A stretch of 64,000 nucleotides of DNA from Bacillus sp. REN3 (GCF_017912555.1 NZ_JAERSD010000010.1:80237-144236), one strand, 5' to 3'; positions 1-6,867 are shown, counted from the first letter of the stretch. The notes: a model not told the origin generated them from the sequence alone. Program-made: numbers and translations.

Positions 1-642
1 TGAGGAAAAGTAATGCGTATAATATAGCTTCATAAGTTTTCCCACAACCGGGATCTTAGTGAGAAGGATTCTCTGCTTGACAGGAGGGATGTTTTTAAAA
101 ACGGCAATATAAAATGCGTAACAAATGATCGCTGCAGCTACTATAAGGGATGACAGGACGGGAAGCAGTGAGGAGGATGCATTGATGAAACGGATAAAAA
201 TGTTTGGAGCAAGATCCATATCGTTGAATAGAGCAGTGAATTTAGGAAGCAGGATTTGCTGGATGAAATAAAAGAGCACACCTGTCAGAATGACAAGGAA
301 CAGAGGATAAGTCCCCAGCCTTTTTAAACGCTGGTAGTCGCTGTTCCTTCTCAGGACCATTTCGCTCCCTTCGATCACAGCCTTAGCCAGGCTCCCATGC
401 TGCTCAGCAAAATAGACATAGCTGACTAATTCTTTTTTGAACCCCAGCTTTCCAAGGATCAAATGAAGCGGATACCCCTCACGGAGATTGCGAAGGCTGT
501 TTTTGATATCTTCTTTCCTTTTCTTCTCAAGGTAAAAAGAAAGAGACTCGAATGCTTCTGCCAATGGATATCCACGGGATAGCAATTCACCCGTCCTTTT
601 TAGGAACCTTGCCTGTTCTTCAGCCGGCCATTTAGTCCCCAT
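1..642 (-). CDS. comGB: Competence pseudopilus membrane protein ComGB (partial, 3' end outside window)
   Basis: Reading the minus strand from an ATG at 642 gives an open frame of 214 codons that runs off the left edge. It begins MGTKWPAEEQARFLKR, typical of ComGB, the polytopic inner-membrane platform of the type II secretion/competence pilus system (T2SSF domain). The first T2SSF repeat is visible with the GYPL and FAEQHG motifs, then a hydrophobic stretch (YPLFLVILTGVLFYF) and a second one near the edge. The start overlaps the end of comGA by 11 bp, so the two are translationally coupled in the comG operon. The partner ATPase ComGA is immediately upstream. The C-terminal half is not seen. 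Confidence 0.93.
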   Translation of the reverse strand, partial: MGTKWPAEEQARFLKRTGELLSRGYPLAEAFESLSFYLEKKRKEDIKNSLRNLREGYPLHLILGKLGFKKELVSYVYFAEQHGSLAKAVIEGSEMVLRRNSDYQRLKRLGTYPLFLVILTGVLFYFIQQILLPKFTALFNDMDLAPNIFIRFINASSSLLPVLSSLIVAAAIICYAFYIAVFKNIPPVKQRILLTKIPVVGKLMKLYYTHYFSS

Positions 643-1702
643 CCTTCATGACCCACCTTTGGTACTCCGATTCCTTGATGTAGCCAAGTGCAATCCCCTT
701 TGCGATCGCATCCTTCAAAGTTTTGTAATGGTATGTTGGATGTTCGCCTCTCGTTTCCCTTATAACGGCTGAAAGGTTAGCCCCGGTCAGGATTTCGAAC
801 ACACTCCCTCTCTTTCCACTTCCTATTGAGAAACAAAATGGGGAACAGCCGCCATCGCAATAAGGGCAAACGAGTTCCACAAGCCTTTGGGCAGTGACCG
901 CTATCAGCGTTTGTTCAATCTCCAGCCAGTTGACTCCAAATTCGATGAGCCTGTATATCGCCCCTTTTGCATCCCTGGTGTGCATCGTCGTAAGCACCAG
1001 ATGTCCTGTCAAGGCCGCCCGTATTGCGATTTCTGCCGTCTCCTTATCCCTAATTTCACCGACCATGATGATATCTGGATCATGGCGGAGGATTGCCTTT
1101 AATCCTGTTGAATAGGAAATTCCAGCACGCTCATTCACCTGTACTTGAAGTGCCGTTTGGCTCGGCTTCTCAATTGGGTCTTCAAGGGTGATAATGTTTC
1201 GATTGACGATTTCAGATGTCTCAGAAAGCATGGAGTAAAGAGTCGTTGTTTTTCCGCTGCCGGTCGGGCCTGTGAAGATGACCAGGCCATGTGCATGTTT
1301 CAAAAGGGAAATTAACTTTTTTGTCGTTGAAGGATAAAGGGAAATTTGGAATGAAGGGATCTGGTTTTGCTGGGGAAGAAGTCTGATGACCATGCTCTCG
1401 CTCATGTAGGCAGGAAGGGTGGATAGCCTTAATCCAATATTCATGTTGTTATATACGTAGTTATAGGCACCGCTTTGCGGCCTTCTTTTTTCACCGATAT
1501 CCATAGATGCCGTGAATTTGAAATGGGAGATGAGTCGGTCACAATCCTCGTGCTCAAGAGTGTAACGGGGCATTAGCTGATTGCCCAGCCTGAATTTAAT
1601 CAGGGTGTCTTTCTCGCGGGGAATGATGTGGATATCTGATGCTCCGCTTCGAAAAGCATCCTTTAGTACTTTATCTGCCAATTGTTCAATCGACTTTACA
1701 AT
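632..1702 (-). CDS. comGA: Competence pilus assembly ATPase ComGA
   Basis: Traffic ATPase of the GspE/PilB family that powers assembly of the transformation pseudopilus. The GPTGSGKTT Walker A lies at about residue 145-153, Walker B DPDIIMVGEIR at about 208-218, the His box HTRDAK follows, and a CPYCDGGCSPFC zinc motif is near residue 280. Length (about 356 aa) matches B. subtilis ComGA. Start choice is odd: no ATG/TTG lies near, and two GTG codons (1714, 1711) sit on or against the Shine-Dalgarno AAAGGTGGTG. An ATT at 1702 is 6 nt after it and aligns with the usual N-terminus (VKSIEQLADK), so ATT is proposed as the start; the GTG starts would add 4 residues. First gene of the comG operon. 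No convincing ComK box was recognised upstream. Confidence 0.93.
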   Translation of the reverse strand: MVKSIEQLADKVLKDAFRSGASDIHIIPREKDTLIKFRLGNQLMPRYTLEHEDCDRLISHFKFTASMDIGEKRRPQSGAYNYVYNNMNIGLRLSTLPAYMSESMVIRLLPQQNQIPSFQISLYPSTTKKLISLLKHAHGLVIFTGPTGSGKTTTLYSMLSETSEIVNRNIITLEDPIEKPSQTALQVQVNERAGISYSTGLKAILRHDPDIIMVGEIRDKETAEIAIRAALTGHLVLTTMHTRDAKGAIYRLIEFGVNWLEIEQTLIAVTAQRLVELVCPYCDGGCSPFCFSIGSGKRGSVFEILTGANLSAVIRETRGEHPTYHYKTLKDAIAKGIALGYIKESEYQRWVMKDGD

Positions 1703-1838
1703 AAAAAACACCACCTTTTTCGATAATATAAAAATAATTCGCTGGAAGTACTGGCATATCCTGCGAAAAAAAAGAATAATTGTGAATAAATGGTGACATT
1801 CAATTCCATACTACTACTGTAATAGGAGAGTAATGCTT

Positions 1839-1910
1839 TGGGCTATAGCCAAGCGGTAAGGCAACGGACTTTGACTCCGTCATGCGTTGGTTCGAATCCA
1901 GCTAGCCCAG
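1839..1910 (+). tRNA. tRNA-Gln (anticodon TTG)
   Basis: A 72-nt cloverleaf. The acceptor arms TGGGCTA (1839-1845) and TAGCCCA (1903-1909) pair perfectly. The anticodon stem ACGGA/TCCGT encloses the loop CTTTGAC with anticodon TTG at 1871-1873, and the T-arm contains GGTTCGAATCC. The discriminator base is G at 1910 and CCA is not encoded, since TCC follows. It is a solitary tRNA on the plus strand between comGA and mgsR. Confidence 0.95.
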
Positions 1911-1940
1911 TCCTAAAAGCTGGCCTTTAATTGGCCCATA

Positions 1941-1970
1941 AAACAGGAAGCACATCCGTGCTTCCTGTTT
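1941..1970. terminator. Bidirectional terminator between tRNA-Gln and mgsR
   Basis: A 13-bp perfect stem (AAACAGGAAGCAC paired with GTGCTTCCTGTTT) with a 4-nt loop. On the minus strand it lies 2 bp after the mgsR stop; on the plus strand it follows the tRNA by 30 bp. Confidence 0.75.
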
Positions 1971-1972
1971 CG

Positions 1973-2326
1973 TCATTTCGCAATACTTTTCAAGGCATCG
2001 GGATTGAAACCGACAATCAGTTTTTTTCCATCAGTCAATATCGGCCGTCTCAAAAGTTTTGGTTTATCGATCAAGAGCTTGATCACCTCTGAAAGCGGCA
2101 GGTCTTCAACGTCGATATCCAAATTTTTATATGCTTCTCCCCTTGTTGCCAGGAGTTCATCCAGTCCCTCTGATGTTAGAGATAAAATCTGGAGAATCTC
2201 ATTTTTTGATGGAGTGTCTTTGAACAAATGCCGTTCTTTGAATTTCACGCTGTTTGAAACCAGCCATTTTTTTGTCTTTCTGCATGATGTACAGCTCGGA
2301 TAAGAAAAAAATGTTAACTCACTCAT
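1973..2326 (-). CDS. mgsR: Spx/MgsR-family regulator (ArsC-like)
   Basis: A 117-aa ArsC/Spx-family protein with a thioredoxin-like fold. The N-terminal CTSC redox switch is at residues 12-15 (YPSCTSCRKTKKW) and the conserved RRPIL motif is near residue 93. In B. subtilis, mgsR (yqgZ), which modulates part of the general stress regulon, lies next to comGA, and the synteny here supports that assignment over paralogous Spx. The RBS AAGGAGG precedes ATG at 2326. It is divergent from the regulator at 2529 across an intergenic region holding an 11-bp-periodic repeat array. No sigma-B promoter (GTTTAA/GGGTAT) was recognised. Confidence 0.85.
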   Translation of the reverse strand: MSELTFFSYPSCTSCRKTKKWLVSNSVKFKERHLFKDTPSKNEILQILSLTSEGLDELLATRGEAYKNLDIDVEDLPLSEVIKLLIDKPKLLRRPILTDGKKLIVGFNPDALKSIAK

Positions 2327-2363
2327 TTTAGCCAGCCTCCTTGGGGGAATATCTTCTTTATAC

Positions 2364-2440
2364 CTATTGTATAGCTTTTGTATAATATTTGTATACTATT
2401 TTGTCATCATTTTGCCATTTAGTTGTGAACATTTTCTAAA
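2364..2440. repeat. Seven-unit 11-bp periodic TTTTG repeat array in the mgsR/regulator intergenic region
   Basis: Seven consecutive 11-bp units start at 2364, 2375, 2386, 2397, 2408, 2419 and 2430. The first three share the core TTGTATA exactly; the next four are degenerate (TTTTGTCAT, TTTTGCCAT, AGTTGTGAA, TTTTCTAAA). The helical periodicity suggests phased T-tracts (bent DNA) or a cooperatively bound regulator. It lies upstream of both divergent genes. Confidence 0.55.
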
Positions 2441-2528
2441 CATATAGTGTTTACAGTGGAAACCTCATTCCCTTGTGTTTGAGGCTGTAATATAATAGAG
2501 GCAAAATAGTGGTCTGAGGTGAATTAAG

Positions 2529-3230
2529 GTGGAACAAACATTAAAAATCACAAGTGTTTTGTCTGACCCAACTCGGTATTATATTTATCAATACATTACA
2601 AAAAGGCATAAGGACGTAACGGTGCAGGAGATCGCAGATAACTTTGACATTCATCCGAACGTGGCAAGGCTTCATCTTTCCAAGCTCGAAGATGTGAACA
2701 TGCTGATTTCAGAAACGAAAAAAACTGGTAAGGGCGGACGTCCGAGCAGGCTCTATCGCTTGTCGGAAGGTGTCATACAGCTTCACTTCCCGTTCCGTGA
2801 CTATCAGCTTTTATCCAAAATCGCAATGATGACGATGATGACACTTGGCGATGAAGGCAAAAAAGCACTCTACCTGACTGGAAAGAGGCTCGGAGCCGAA
2901 TTGATCGACCAGGAAATGGCACGTCATCCACAAATCACTGAGGAGATGAATTTCGAACAAAAACTTCAGGCCATCAAAAATGCTGCGACCGTTGCCGGTT
3001 TTTACCCGGAATTCGAGCCGAACAGCGAAAAGACAAAGATCTATTTCCAGATTTTCAACTGTCCATTTAAGGAAGTGGCAATGGACCACGCTGAAACCGT
3101 CTGCAATATGCACTATGAATTTTTGCGCGGCATGTTCGAGTCCTTATTTGGGGATATCGAACTGATTGAGAAGGAGAATATGATCACCGGCTGTGATTCA
3201 TGCTCCTATCAGGCAGTGATCGGGCAATAA
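2529..3230 (+). CDS. ArsR/DeoR-like HTH regulator with C-terminal cysteine cluster (possible Fe-S sensor)
   Basis: A 233-aa protein. Residues 1-70 form a winged HTH (LSDPTRYYIYQYI...VQEIADNFDIHPNVARLHLSKLED), followed by a basic wing (KKTGKGGRPSRLYRL). The C-terminal half carries C178, C192, C222 and C225 (NCPF, ETVCNMHYEF, GCDSCSY), an arrangement reminiscent of SufR-type regulators that bind an iron-sulfur cluster, although the spacing (C-x13-C-x29-C-x2-C) differs. A start at GTG 2529 follows GAGGTGAATTAAG. The target is unknown; autoregulation or control of divergent mgsR is possible from position. DNA-binding regulator is sure; the metal cofactor is inference. Confidence 0.8.
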   Translation: MEQTLKITSVLSDPTRYYIYQYITKRHKDVTVQEIADNFDIHPNVARLHLSKLEDVNMLISETKKTGKGGRPSRLYRLSEGVIQLHFPFRDYQLLSKIAMMTMMTLGDEGKKALYLTGKRLGAELIDQEMARHPQITEEMNFEQKLQAIKNAATVAGFYPEFEPNSEKTKIYFQIFNCPFKEVAMDHAETVCNMHYEFLRGMFESLFGDIELIEKENMITGCDSCSYQAVIGQ

Positions 3231-3246
3231 TCAATCCGGTTCATTG

Positions 3247-3276
3247 TTTACTTTTCCCTCTACTTTACTTTATAAT
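3247..3276 (+). promoter_or_regulatory. Putative sigma-A promoter of yqgY
   Basis: TTTACT (3247-3252), an 18-bp spacer, then a consensus TATAAT (3271-3276), 40 bp before the yqgY start. Confidence 0.45.
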
Positions 3277-3315
3277 ATGATAGTGATGGACTTGTAGGGT
3301 AAAGGAGGGATATCT

Positions 3316-3552
3316 TTGGATCGTATGTACAGAGTTTTAGGATTCTGGACGGGAATCTTTGCTGTCATGTTTTTCTTGGGTGACATGTATACGACGTCCT
3401 TGATTTTCTTTGGTCAAACTGGATTTTTCTTGTTATTAAGTTATTTGAAGCTGACCGAACGTATGTATATCTACATATTCGGCGCATACCTAACCATTTT
3501 CTTCGCAGGATTTACTTACTGGAGCACGTTCATGATGCCACTGGGTGGCTGA
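3316..3552 (+). CDS. yqgY: DUF2626 family membrane protein YqgY
   Basis: A 78-aa hydrophobic protein with two or three membrane segments (GFWTGIFAVMFFLGDMY, TSLIFFGQTGFFLLLSYL, MYIYIFGAYLTIFFAGFTYW). It matches the DUF2626/YqgY family of Bacillaceae in length and position. The TTG start at 3316 is favoured because AAAGGAGGG ends 7 nt upstream. Function unknown. A strong terminator follows. Confidence 0.85.
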   Translation: MDRMYRVLGFWTGIFAVMFFLGDMYTTSLIFFGQTGFFLLLSYLKLTERMYIYIFGAYLTIFFAGFTYWSTFMMPLGG

Positions 3553-3581
3553 GGCGGGCATTGATCATTTGTTTGCCAAAT

Positions 3582-3611
3582 AAAAAAACGATGGATTCCC
3601 ATCGTTTTTTT
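3582..3611. terminator. Terminator after yqgY
   Basis: CGATGG/CCATCG stem with an ATTC loop, flanked by an A7 and a T7 run, so it can act in both directions: for yqgY on plus and for the methyltransferase gene on minus. Confidence 0.85.
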
Positions 3612-3774
3612 ATTTGCAATCGTCTTTGCCGTTTCACGCAATGCGATCGTTGCTTTCCGATTTCGATTTGGACGGCTTCCAGGCGAAGAAACGCCTGGAC
3701 ACGACCTCATCTCTTTTTTAATCCTGCGCCCCTCTTTCTAACCTCCAAGCTGTGAATTAGTATGTTTCCCATGT

Positions 3775-4857
3775 TTAAACCTGAAACTTTCCAATGTTTT
3801 TTCCTTGAATGATGACAGAAAAGGATTGACTGATCCCCCCCGGCATGATCAAACTGCGAATGGCCCGATTCTGTTTGCTTGCCTCAGAGAATGGGTTTGA
3901 ATCACGGTGCTCTGCCAATTCCTCCAATATGCCAATCGAAAGCAGGAATTCATCCTGCCGTTTTTTCTGGAAAAAATCCAGCCCATACTTTTTTCCTTGG
4001 GCGATCAACGCATCAAAATGGACATGGCTTGTAATATCCATCTCCCCAGGGTGCTGGAGAATGTCCTTGTACAGTTGGTGCTTATAGTAGCCCCTAAGGC
4101 TACCATTCCTGCGCCCAGGCTGCATCCATTCTTTTTTTGTATATCCATAGTCCACGCTGATCAGGATTCCTTTGTCCAGCTTTTCGGAAATCGAACGGAG
4201 GAAAGGTTCCATGCCCAATGGAACTTCCATTCGCTGTCCTTCTGCCAGTCCAATATCCCCTTCTTTGAGGAAGCGGAAGATTTCTTTATTTTCGGCAGGC
4301 AACAGCTTTTCAACGAAATTCCCTTCTTCGTATCCAACAAAAACCTCATGGATCACTCCTTTATGGTTCTCGATCACATGTACTGGGAAAGCGTCGAATA
4401 ATTCGTTTGAGAAAATCAGCCCTTCCTTCATTCCTGTTTCTCGATAATCTTCAAAGTACAAGACTTTGGCACCGGTGATCTCGCTCAATAATTCTTTTTG
4501 AAGCTGCTTGTGGTAAGGACTCGTCTCTACCAGATAGTAGAGCAGGGGTTCAGCTGAAGTCTCATTCCAGCCTTGGATAAAGGCTTTGGCGAAACGTCCG
4601 TTGCCTCCGCCAATTTCACACACCGTTCTCCCCAGATTGAGTTTCCCAGTGTTGTTCGCATACCATTTCCCCATTAGCCTGCCAAAAACATCCGACACAT
4701 TGCTCGTAGTATAGAAATCGCCACCCCGGCCAATTTTCGGCACATCTTTCATATAATAGCCCTTTTCAGGATGGTAAAGAGCGCATTCGATAAAATCCGC
4801 ATATGTAATCATTTGTTGTTCTGTGGCAGCGATTCTTTGCTTGATAATTTCTTTCAT
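3775..4857 (-). CDS. MidA/NDUFAF7-family SAM-dependent methyltransferase
   Basis: A 360-aa protein of the DUF185/MidA family. Mammalian NDUFAF7 of this family methylates an arginine of a complex I subunit; the bacterial substrate is unknown. Visible are the SAM-binding motif VCEIGGGNGRFAKAF near residue 80, the upstream GRGGDFYTTSNVSDVFG signature, and EGLIFSNELFDAFPVHV. The start ATG has RBS GGGAG. It lies between yqgY and yqgX, a position with no counterpart in the B. subtilis order as I recall it. Its promoter region (minus-strand TATAAT at 4912-4907) overlaps a divergent plus-strand promoter for a likely small RNA, so both may share an operator at 4883-4898. Confidence 0.88.
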   Translation of the reverse strand: MKEIIKQRIAATEQQMITYADFIECALYHPEKGYYMKDVPKIGRGGDFYTTSNVSDVFGRLMGKWYANNTGKLNLGRTVCEIGGGNGRFAKAFIQGWNETSAEPLLYYLVETSPYHKQLQKELLSEITGAKVLYFEDYRETGMKEGLIFSNELFDAFPVHVIENHKGVIHEVFVGYEEGNFVEKLLPAENKEIFRFLKEGDIGLAEGQRMEVPLGMEPFLRSISEKLDKGILISVDYGYTKKEWMQPGRRNGSLRGYYKHQLYKDILQHPGEMDITSHVHFDALIAQGKKYGLDFFQKKRQDEFLLSIGILEELAEHRDSNPFSEASKQNRAIRSLIMPGGISQSFSVIIQGKNIGKFQV

Positions 4858-4882
4858 AAATTTACTCCCTGATCGAAGTTTT

Positions 4883-4898
4883 CACTATTGACATAGTG
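4883..4898. promoter_or_regulatory. Perfect 6-4-6 palindrome (candidate operator)
   Basis: CACTAT-TGAC-ATAGTG is a perfect inverted repeat centred on the -35 hexamer TTGACA (4888-4893) of the plus-strand promoter. It also lies in the leader of the divergent methyltransferase gene. It does not match the Fur (7-1-7), PerR, Rex or CcpA consensus that I know. Confidence 0.5.
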
Positions 4899-4916
4899 TT
4901 TTCTTTATTATATTGT
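4888..4916 (+). promoter_or_regulatory. Sigma-A promoter of a putative small RNA
   Basis: Consensus TTGACA (4888-4893), an exact 17-bp spacer, then TATTGT (4911-4916). Predicted transcription start is about 4922-4924. No ORF with an RBS follows; an intrinsic terminator lies about 50 bp after the start. Confidence 0.65.
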
Positions 4917-4921
4917 TGAGA

Positions 4922-5010
4922 TAGTAGCTTAACTATATCCCCTCCCATGATATGAATAGAACATCCCCCGGAAAGCCCTTCTCGTTCGAGAAGGGCTTTC
5001 CTAGTTTTTG
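4922..5010 (+). ncRNA. Putative C-rich regulatory small RNA (about 88 nt)
   Basis: The unit between the promoter at 4888-4916 and the terminator at 4970-5009 has no coding potential. It can form a small 5' stem (ATAGT/ACTAT) followed by two single-stranded C-rich stretches, ATCCCCTCCC (4937-4946) and ACATCCCCC (4961-4969), complementary to Shine-Dalgarno sequences, then a 15-bp terminator stem. This architecture is that of Bacillus trans-acting sRNAs such as FsrA (iron sparing) and RoxS/RsaE (redox), which use C-rich loops to block translation. I cannot assign it to either family without a search. The palindrome over its -35 suggests a repressor. The minus strand of this stretch is open for 68 codons but lacks any sign of being a gene. 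Confidence 0.6.
4970..5009 (+). terminator. Intrinsic terminator of the putative small RNA
   Basis: A 15-bp perfect stem (GGAAAGCCCTTCTCG paired with CGAGAAGGGCTTTCC), then TAGTTTTT. Only the plus direction has a T-run; minus is followed by GGGGG, so it does not belong to yqgX. Confidence 0.75.
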
Positions 5011-5172
5011 AGTCTTCGACAAGGGTTCCCGTCTTGTCGAATTCCGGAATAGAATCGTGAGCCTCCATTAAGATAAAATGCTGATTTCCTGTTAGCTATC
5101 ATTCCGCTTGATATTTCAAATATTCCTTTATTCTTTATTAAGCAATACCCGATTTGACCTTAAGATCAAGGT

Positions 5173-5808
5173 TTAAAATCCATTTAAGAATGGGTTGGTA
5201 TCCATCTCGTCGCCGATGGAGGTGACTGGCCCATGCCCTGGCAAAACTGCGGTTCCTTCAGGCAGGACAAGCAATTTTTCATGAATGCTGCTGATTAGCT
5301 GACTGTGGTTTCCCCCAGGAAGGTCTGTCCGCCCGATACTTCCTTTAAAAAGTGCATCCCCTGCAAGGACAAACTGATCCTCGGGAAAGTAAAATGATAC
5401 ACTTCCTGGTGAATGCCCAGGTGTGTAGAATACGGAGAACGTGAACGAATCGATTGTCATTTCTCCTTCTTCACCCAATAGATTTTCAGCTGGCTTGGCT
5501 TTGACCGCGTCCTGCATCATAAAATACTTTGATCCATTCAGCGCCGGATCGTCCAGCCAATCAGCTTCTTTAAAGTGGACATGGACTGGAATATCATATT
5601 TTTCCCTGACCATGTCCACTGCGCCAATATGATCAAAATGTGCATGGGTAAGTAAAATACATACAGGCTTCAATCCCTGTCTGTCTATTATCGAAATCAA
5701 TTTTTCAGGTTCAGCTCCAGGGTCCACCACAAGACATGAACCATCTTCATCGCTCACAAGATAACAATTCGTCTGCAGCGGGCCAAGAGGGATCTGTTTC
5801 CATTTCAA
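5173..5808 (-). CDS. yqgX: MBL-fold metallohydrolase YqgX (glyoxalase II-like)
   Basis: A 211-aa metallo-beta-lactamase-fold hydrolase. HxHxDH is at residues 55-60 (THAHFDHIG), YTPGHSPGSV carries the next His ligand, AGDALFKGSIGRTDLPGG carries the Asp, and PGHGPVTSIGDE the C-terminal His. It resembles short glyoxalase II/YcbL-type enzymes that hydrolyse thioesters such as S-lactoylglutathione analogues; B. subtilis YqgX is a candidate bacillithiol-linked glyoxalase II. Position in the yqg cluster agrees. RBS AGGAGGTAAAGTGAG precedes ATG 5808 at good distance. Confidence 0.88.
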   Translation of the reverse strand: MKWKQIPLGPLQTNCYLVSDEDGSCLVVDPGAEPEKLISIIDRQGLKPVCILLTHAHFDHIGAVDMVREKYDIPVHVHFKEADWLDDPALNGSKYFMMQDAVKAKPAENLLGEEGEMTIDSFTFSVFYTPGHSPGSVSFYFPEDQFVLAGDALFKGSIGRTDLPGGNHSQLISSIHEKLLVLPEGTAVLPGHGPVTSIGDEMDTNPFLNGF

Positions 5809-5912
5809 CTCACTTTACCTCCTAATAAGTTTGAAATATGCGCTATGTTTATTTTACACTAATACAAGGCAAGAATTAAGGAATGTCTATTGAAATAATG
5901 AGGAGAATCAAT

Positions 5913-6392
5913 ATGGAAAACATGATTGCAATTGAAGCTTCACATATAATAAACGAACTACCCGATTTCCTTGAAGTATTTGTATCGGTGACAAACCCTC
6001 ATCAACAGCACGAAAATCTATTCATCTTCCCAGCTGGCACAGAAGCGGATAATGCTTCCTATTTTCTTGAGGAAGCTGGAATGCTCGCAGGAATCCACAC
6101 CCTGGTAAAGGTCTCGCAGGGTCAGGAAGGAGCAGATTTTTATGACACTGGATTCATTGTCGGCTCTGCGATTTATTTATTTAAAGACTTATTGACTGCC
6201 TTCAAGTTCAAGAATGGAAACAAGATGCAGATAGAAATGTCCCTTCTTCAAATGGAAGAACACCTGTCCTTTACAGCCTTTGGGAATAACGGACAAAGTA
6301 TCCATTTTGCGCACGCTCATTACGAAAAGCTGATTACGGGTATAGCAAAAGCATATGAAGTTGGAGTAGAGTTTTTAGACCTCGACAAATGA
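5913..6392 (+). CDS. Hypothetical protein, 159 aa
   Basis: Not recognised. ATG 5913 is chosen because GAGGAG lies 7 nt upstream; an in-frame ATG at 5883 has no RBS. The protein (MENMIAIEASHIINELPDF...) is soluble, acidic-to-neutral and without signal peptide, and has no motif I can name. Codon use and the RBS look native. It is divergent from yqgX and followed 90 bp later by yqgW. B. subtilis has no gene here that I recall. Confidence 0.7.
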   Translation: MENMIAIEASHIINELPDFLEVFVSVTNPHQQHENLFIFPAGTEADNASYFLEEAGMLAGIHTLVKVSQGQEGADFYDTGFIVGSAIYLFKDLLTAFKFKNGNKMQIEMSLLQMEEHLSFTAFGNNGQSIHFAHAHYEKLITGIAKAYEVGVEFLDLDK

Positions 6393-6482
6393 TCCAAAAA
6401 AATATAAAATAGAGAACGAGTGTATGCTTGTATCTACATAGCAGGCTTTAGCGCCTGCCATCTTAATAAAGGGGGCTTAATC

Positions 6483-6656
6483 ATGGGATTGGCAATTATT
6501 TTTGCTTTAGTCACACTTCTTGCCGGCTATGCGACTTTCTCGGCACTTAAAAACAAAAACATTCTTGGAATTGTATTTGGGGGAGGAACGTTCCTGGTTA
6601 TCGGCTGGTTCACAGTCATGACGATCATCCATCAGGGCTTCCCTACAGCACATTAA
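6483..6656 (+). CDS. yqgW: DUF2759 family membrane protein YqgW
   Basis: A 57-aa protein with two membrane segments (LAIIFALVTLLAGYATFSAL and ILGIVFGGGTFLVIGWFTVM) and an HxH tail (HQGFPTAH). It matches the DUF2759/YqgW family in size and synteny. RBS AAAGGGGGC lies 7 nt before ATG 6483. A small GC-rich hairpin (GCAGGC/GCCTGC, 6442-6459) lies in the leader. Function unknown. Confidence 0.82.
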   Translation: MGLAIIFALVTLLAGYATFSALKNKNILGIVFGGGTFLVIGWFTVMTIIHQGFPTAH

Positions 6657-6664
6657 TTCAATCC

Positions 6665-6790
6665 AAGAAAATTGCAAGCGCCCTGATCGGCCCCGGCGGA
6701 CATAAGACGAAACGCGTGAAGGCAGTTTCCCGGCCACCACAGCGCTACGGCTTATGACCAGAGGGGCTTGGCGCTAGTGCTGGACATTTC
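6665..6790. repeat. Intergenic GC-rich imperfect inverted repeat
   Basis: A GC-rich block after yqgW. Its left end (CAAGCGCCCTGATCGG...ACATAAG) and right end (AGCGCCAAGCCCC...CATAAG read on the minus strand) are related in opposite orientation, so it can fold into a long interrupted hairpin. Bacillus genomes carry dispersed intergenic repeats of this look; the family name is not known to me. Confidence 0.4.
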
Positions 6791-6815
6791 TCAAAGTGAA
6801 TCTAATACTTATTTC

Positions 6816-6864
6816 AAAAAAAAAAGGAAAAGCCTTTTATGTTAAGGTGGCTTTTCCTTTTTTT
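6816..6864. terminator. Bidirectional terminator between yqgW and yqgV
   Basis: GGAAAAGCC (6826-6834) pairs with GGCTTTTCC (6849-6857), with A10 and T7 flanks, and ends 4 bp before the convergent yqgV stop. Confidence 0.8.
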
Positions 6865-6867
6865 ATT

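Noticed and set aside
4970..5009. Hairpin as terminator of yqgX
   Set aside because: On the minus strand the stem is followed by GGGGG, not by T; the T-run is only on the plus side.
4862..5068. 68-codon minus-strand open frame
   Set aside because: It is antisense to the putative small RNA and runs through its terminator hairpin; no RBS and no protein-like composition.
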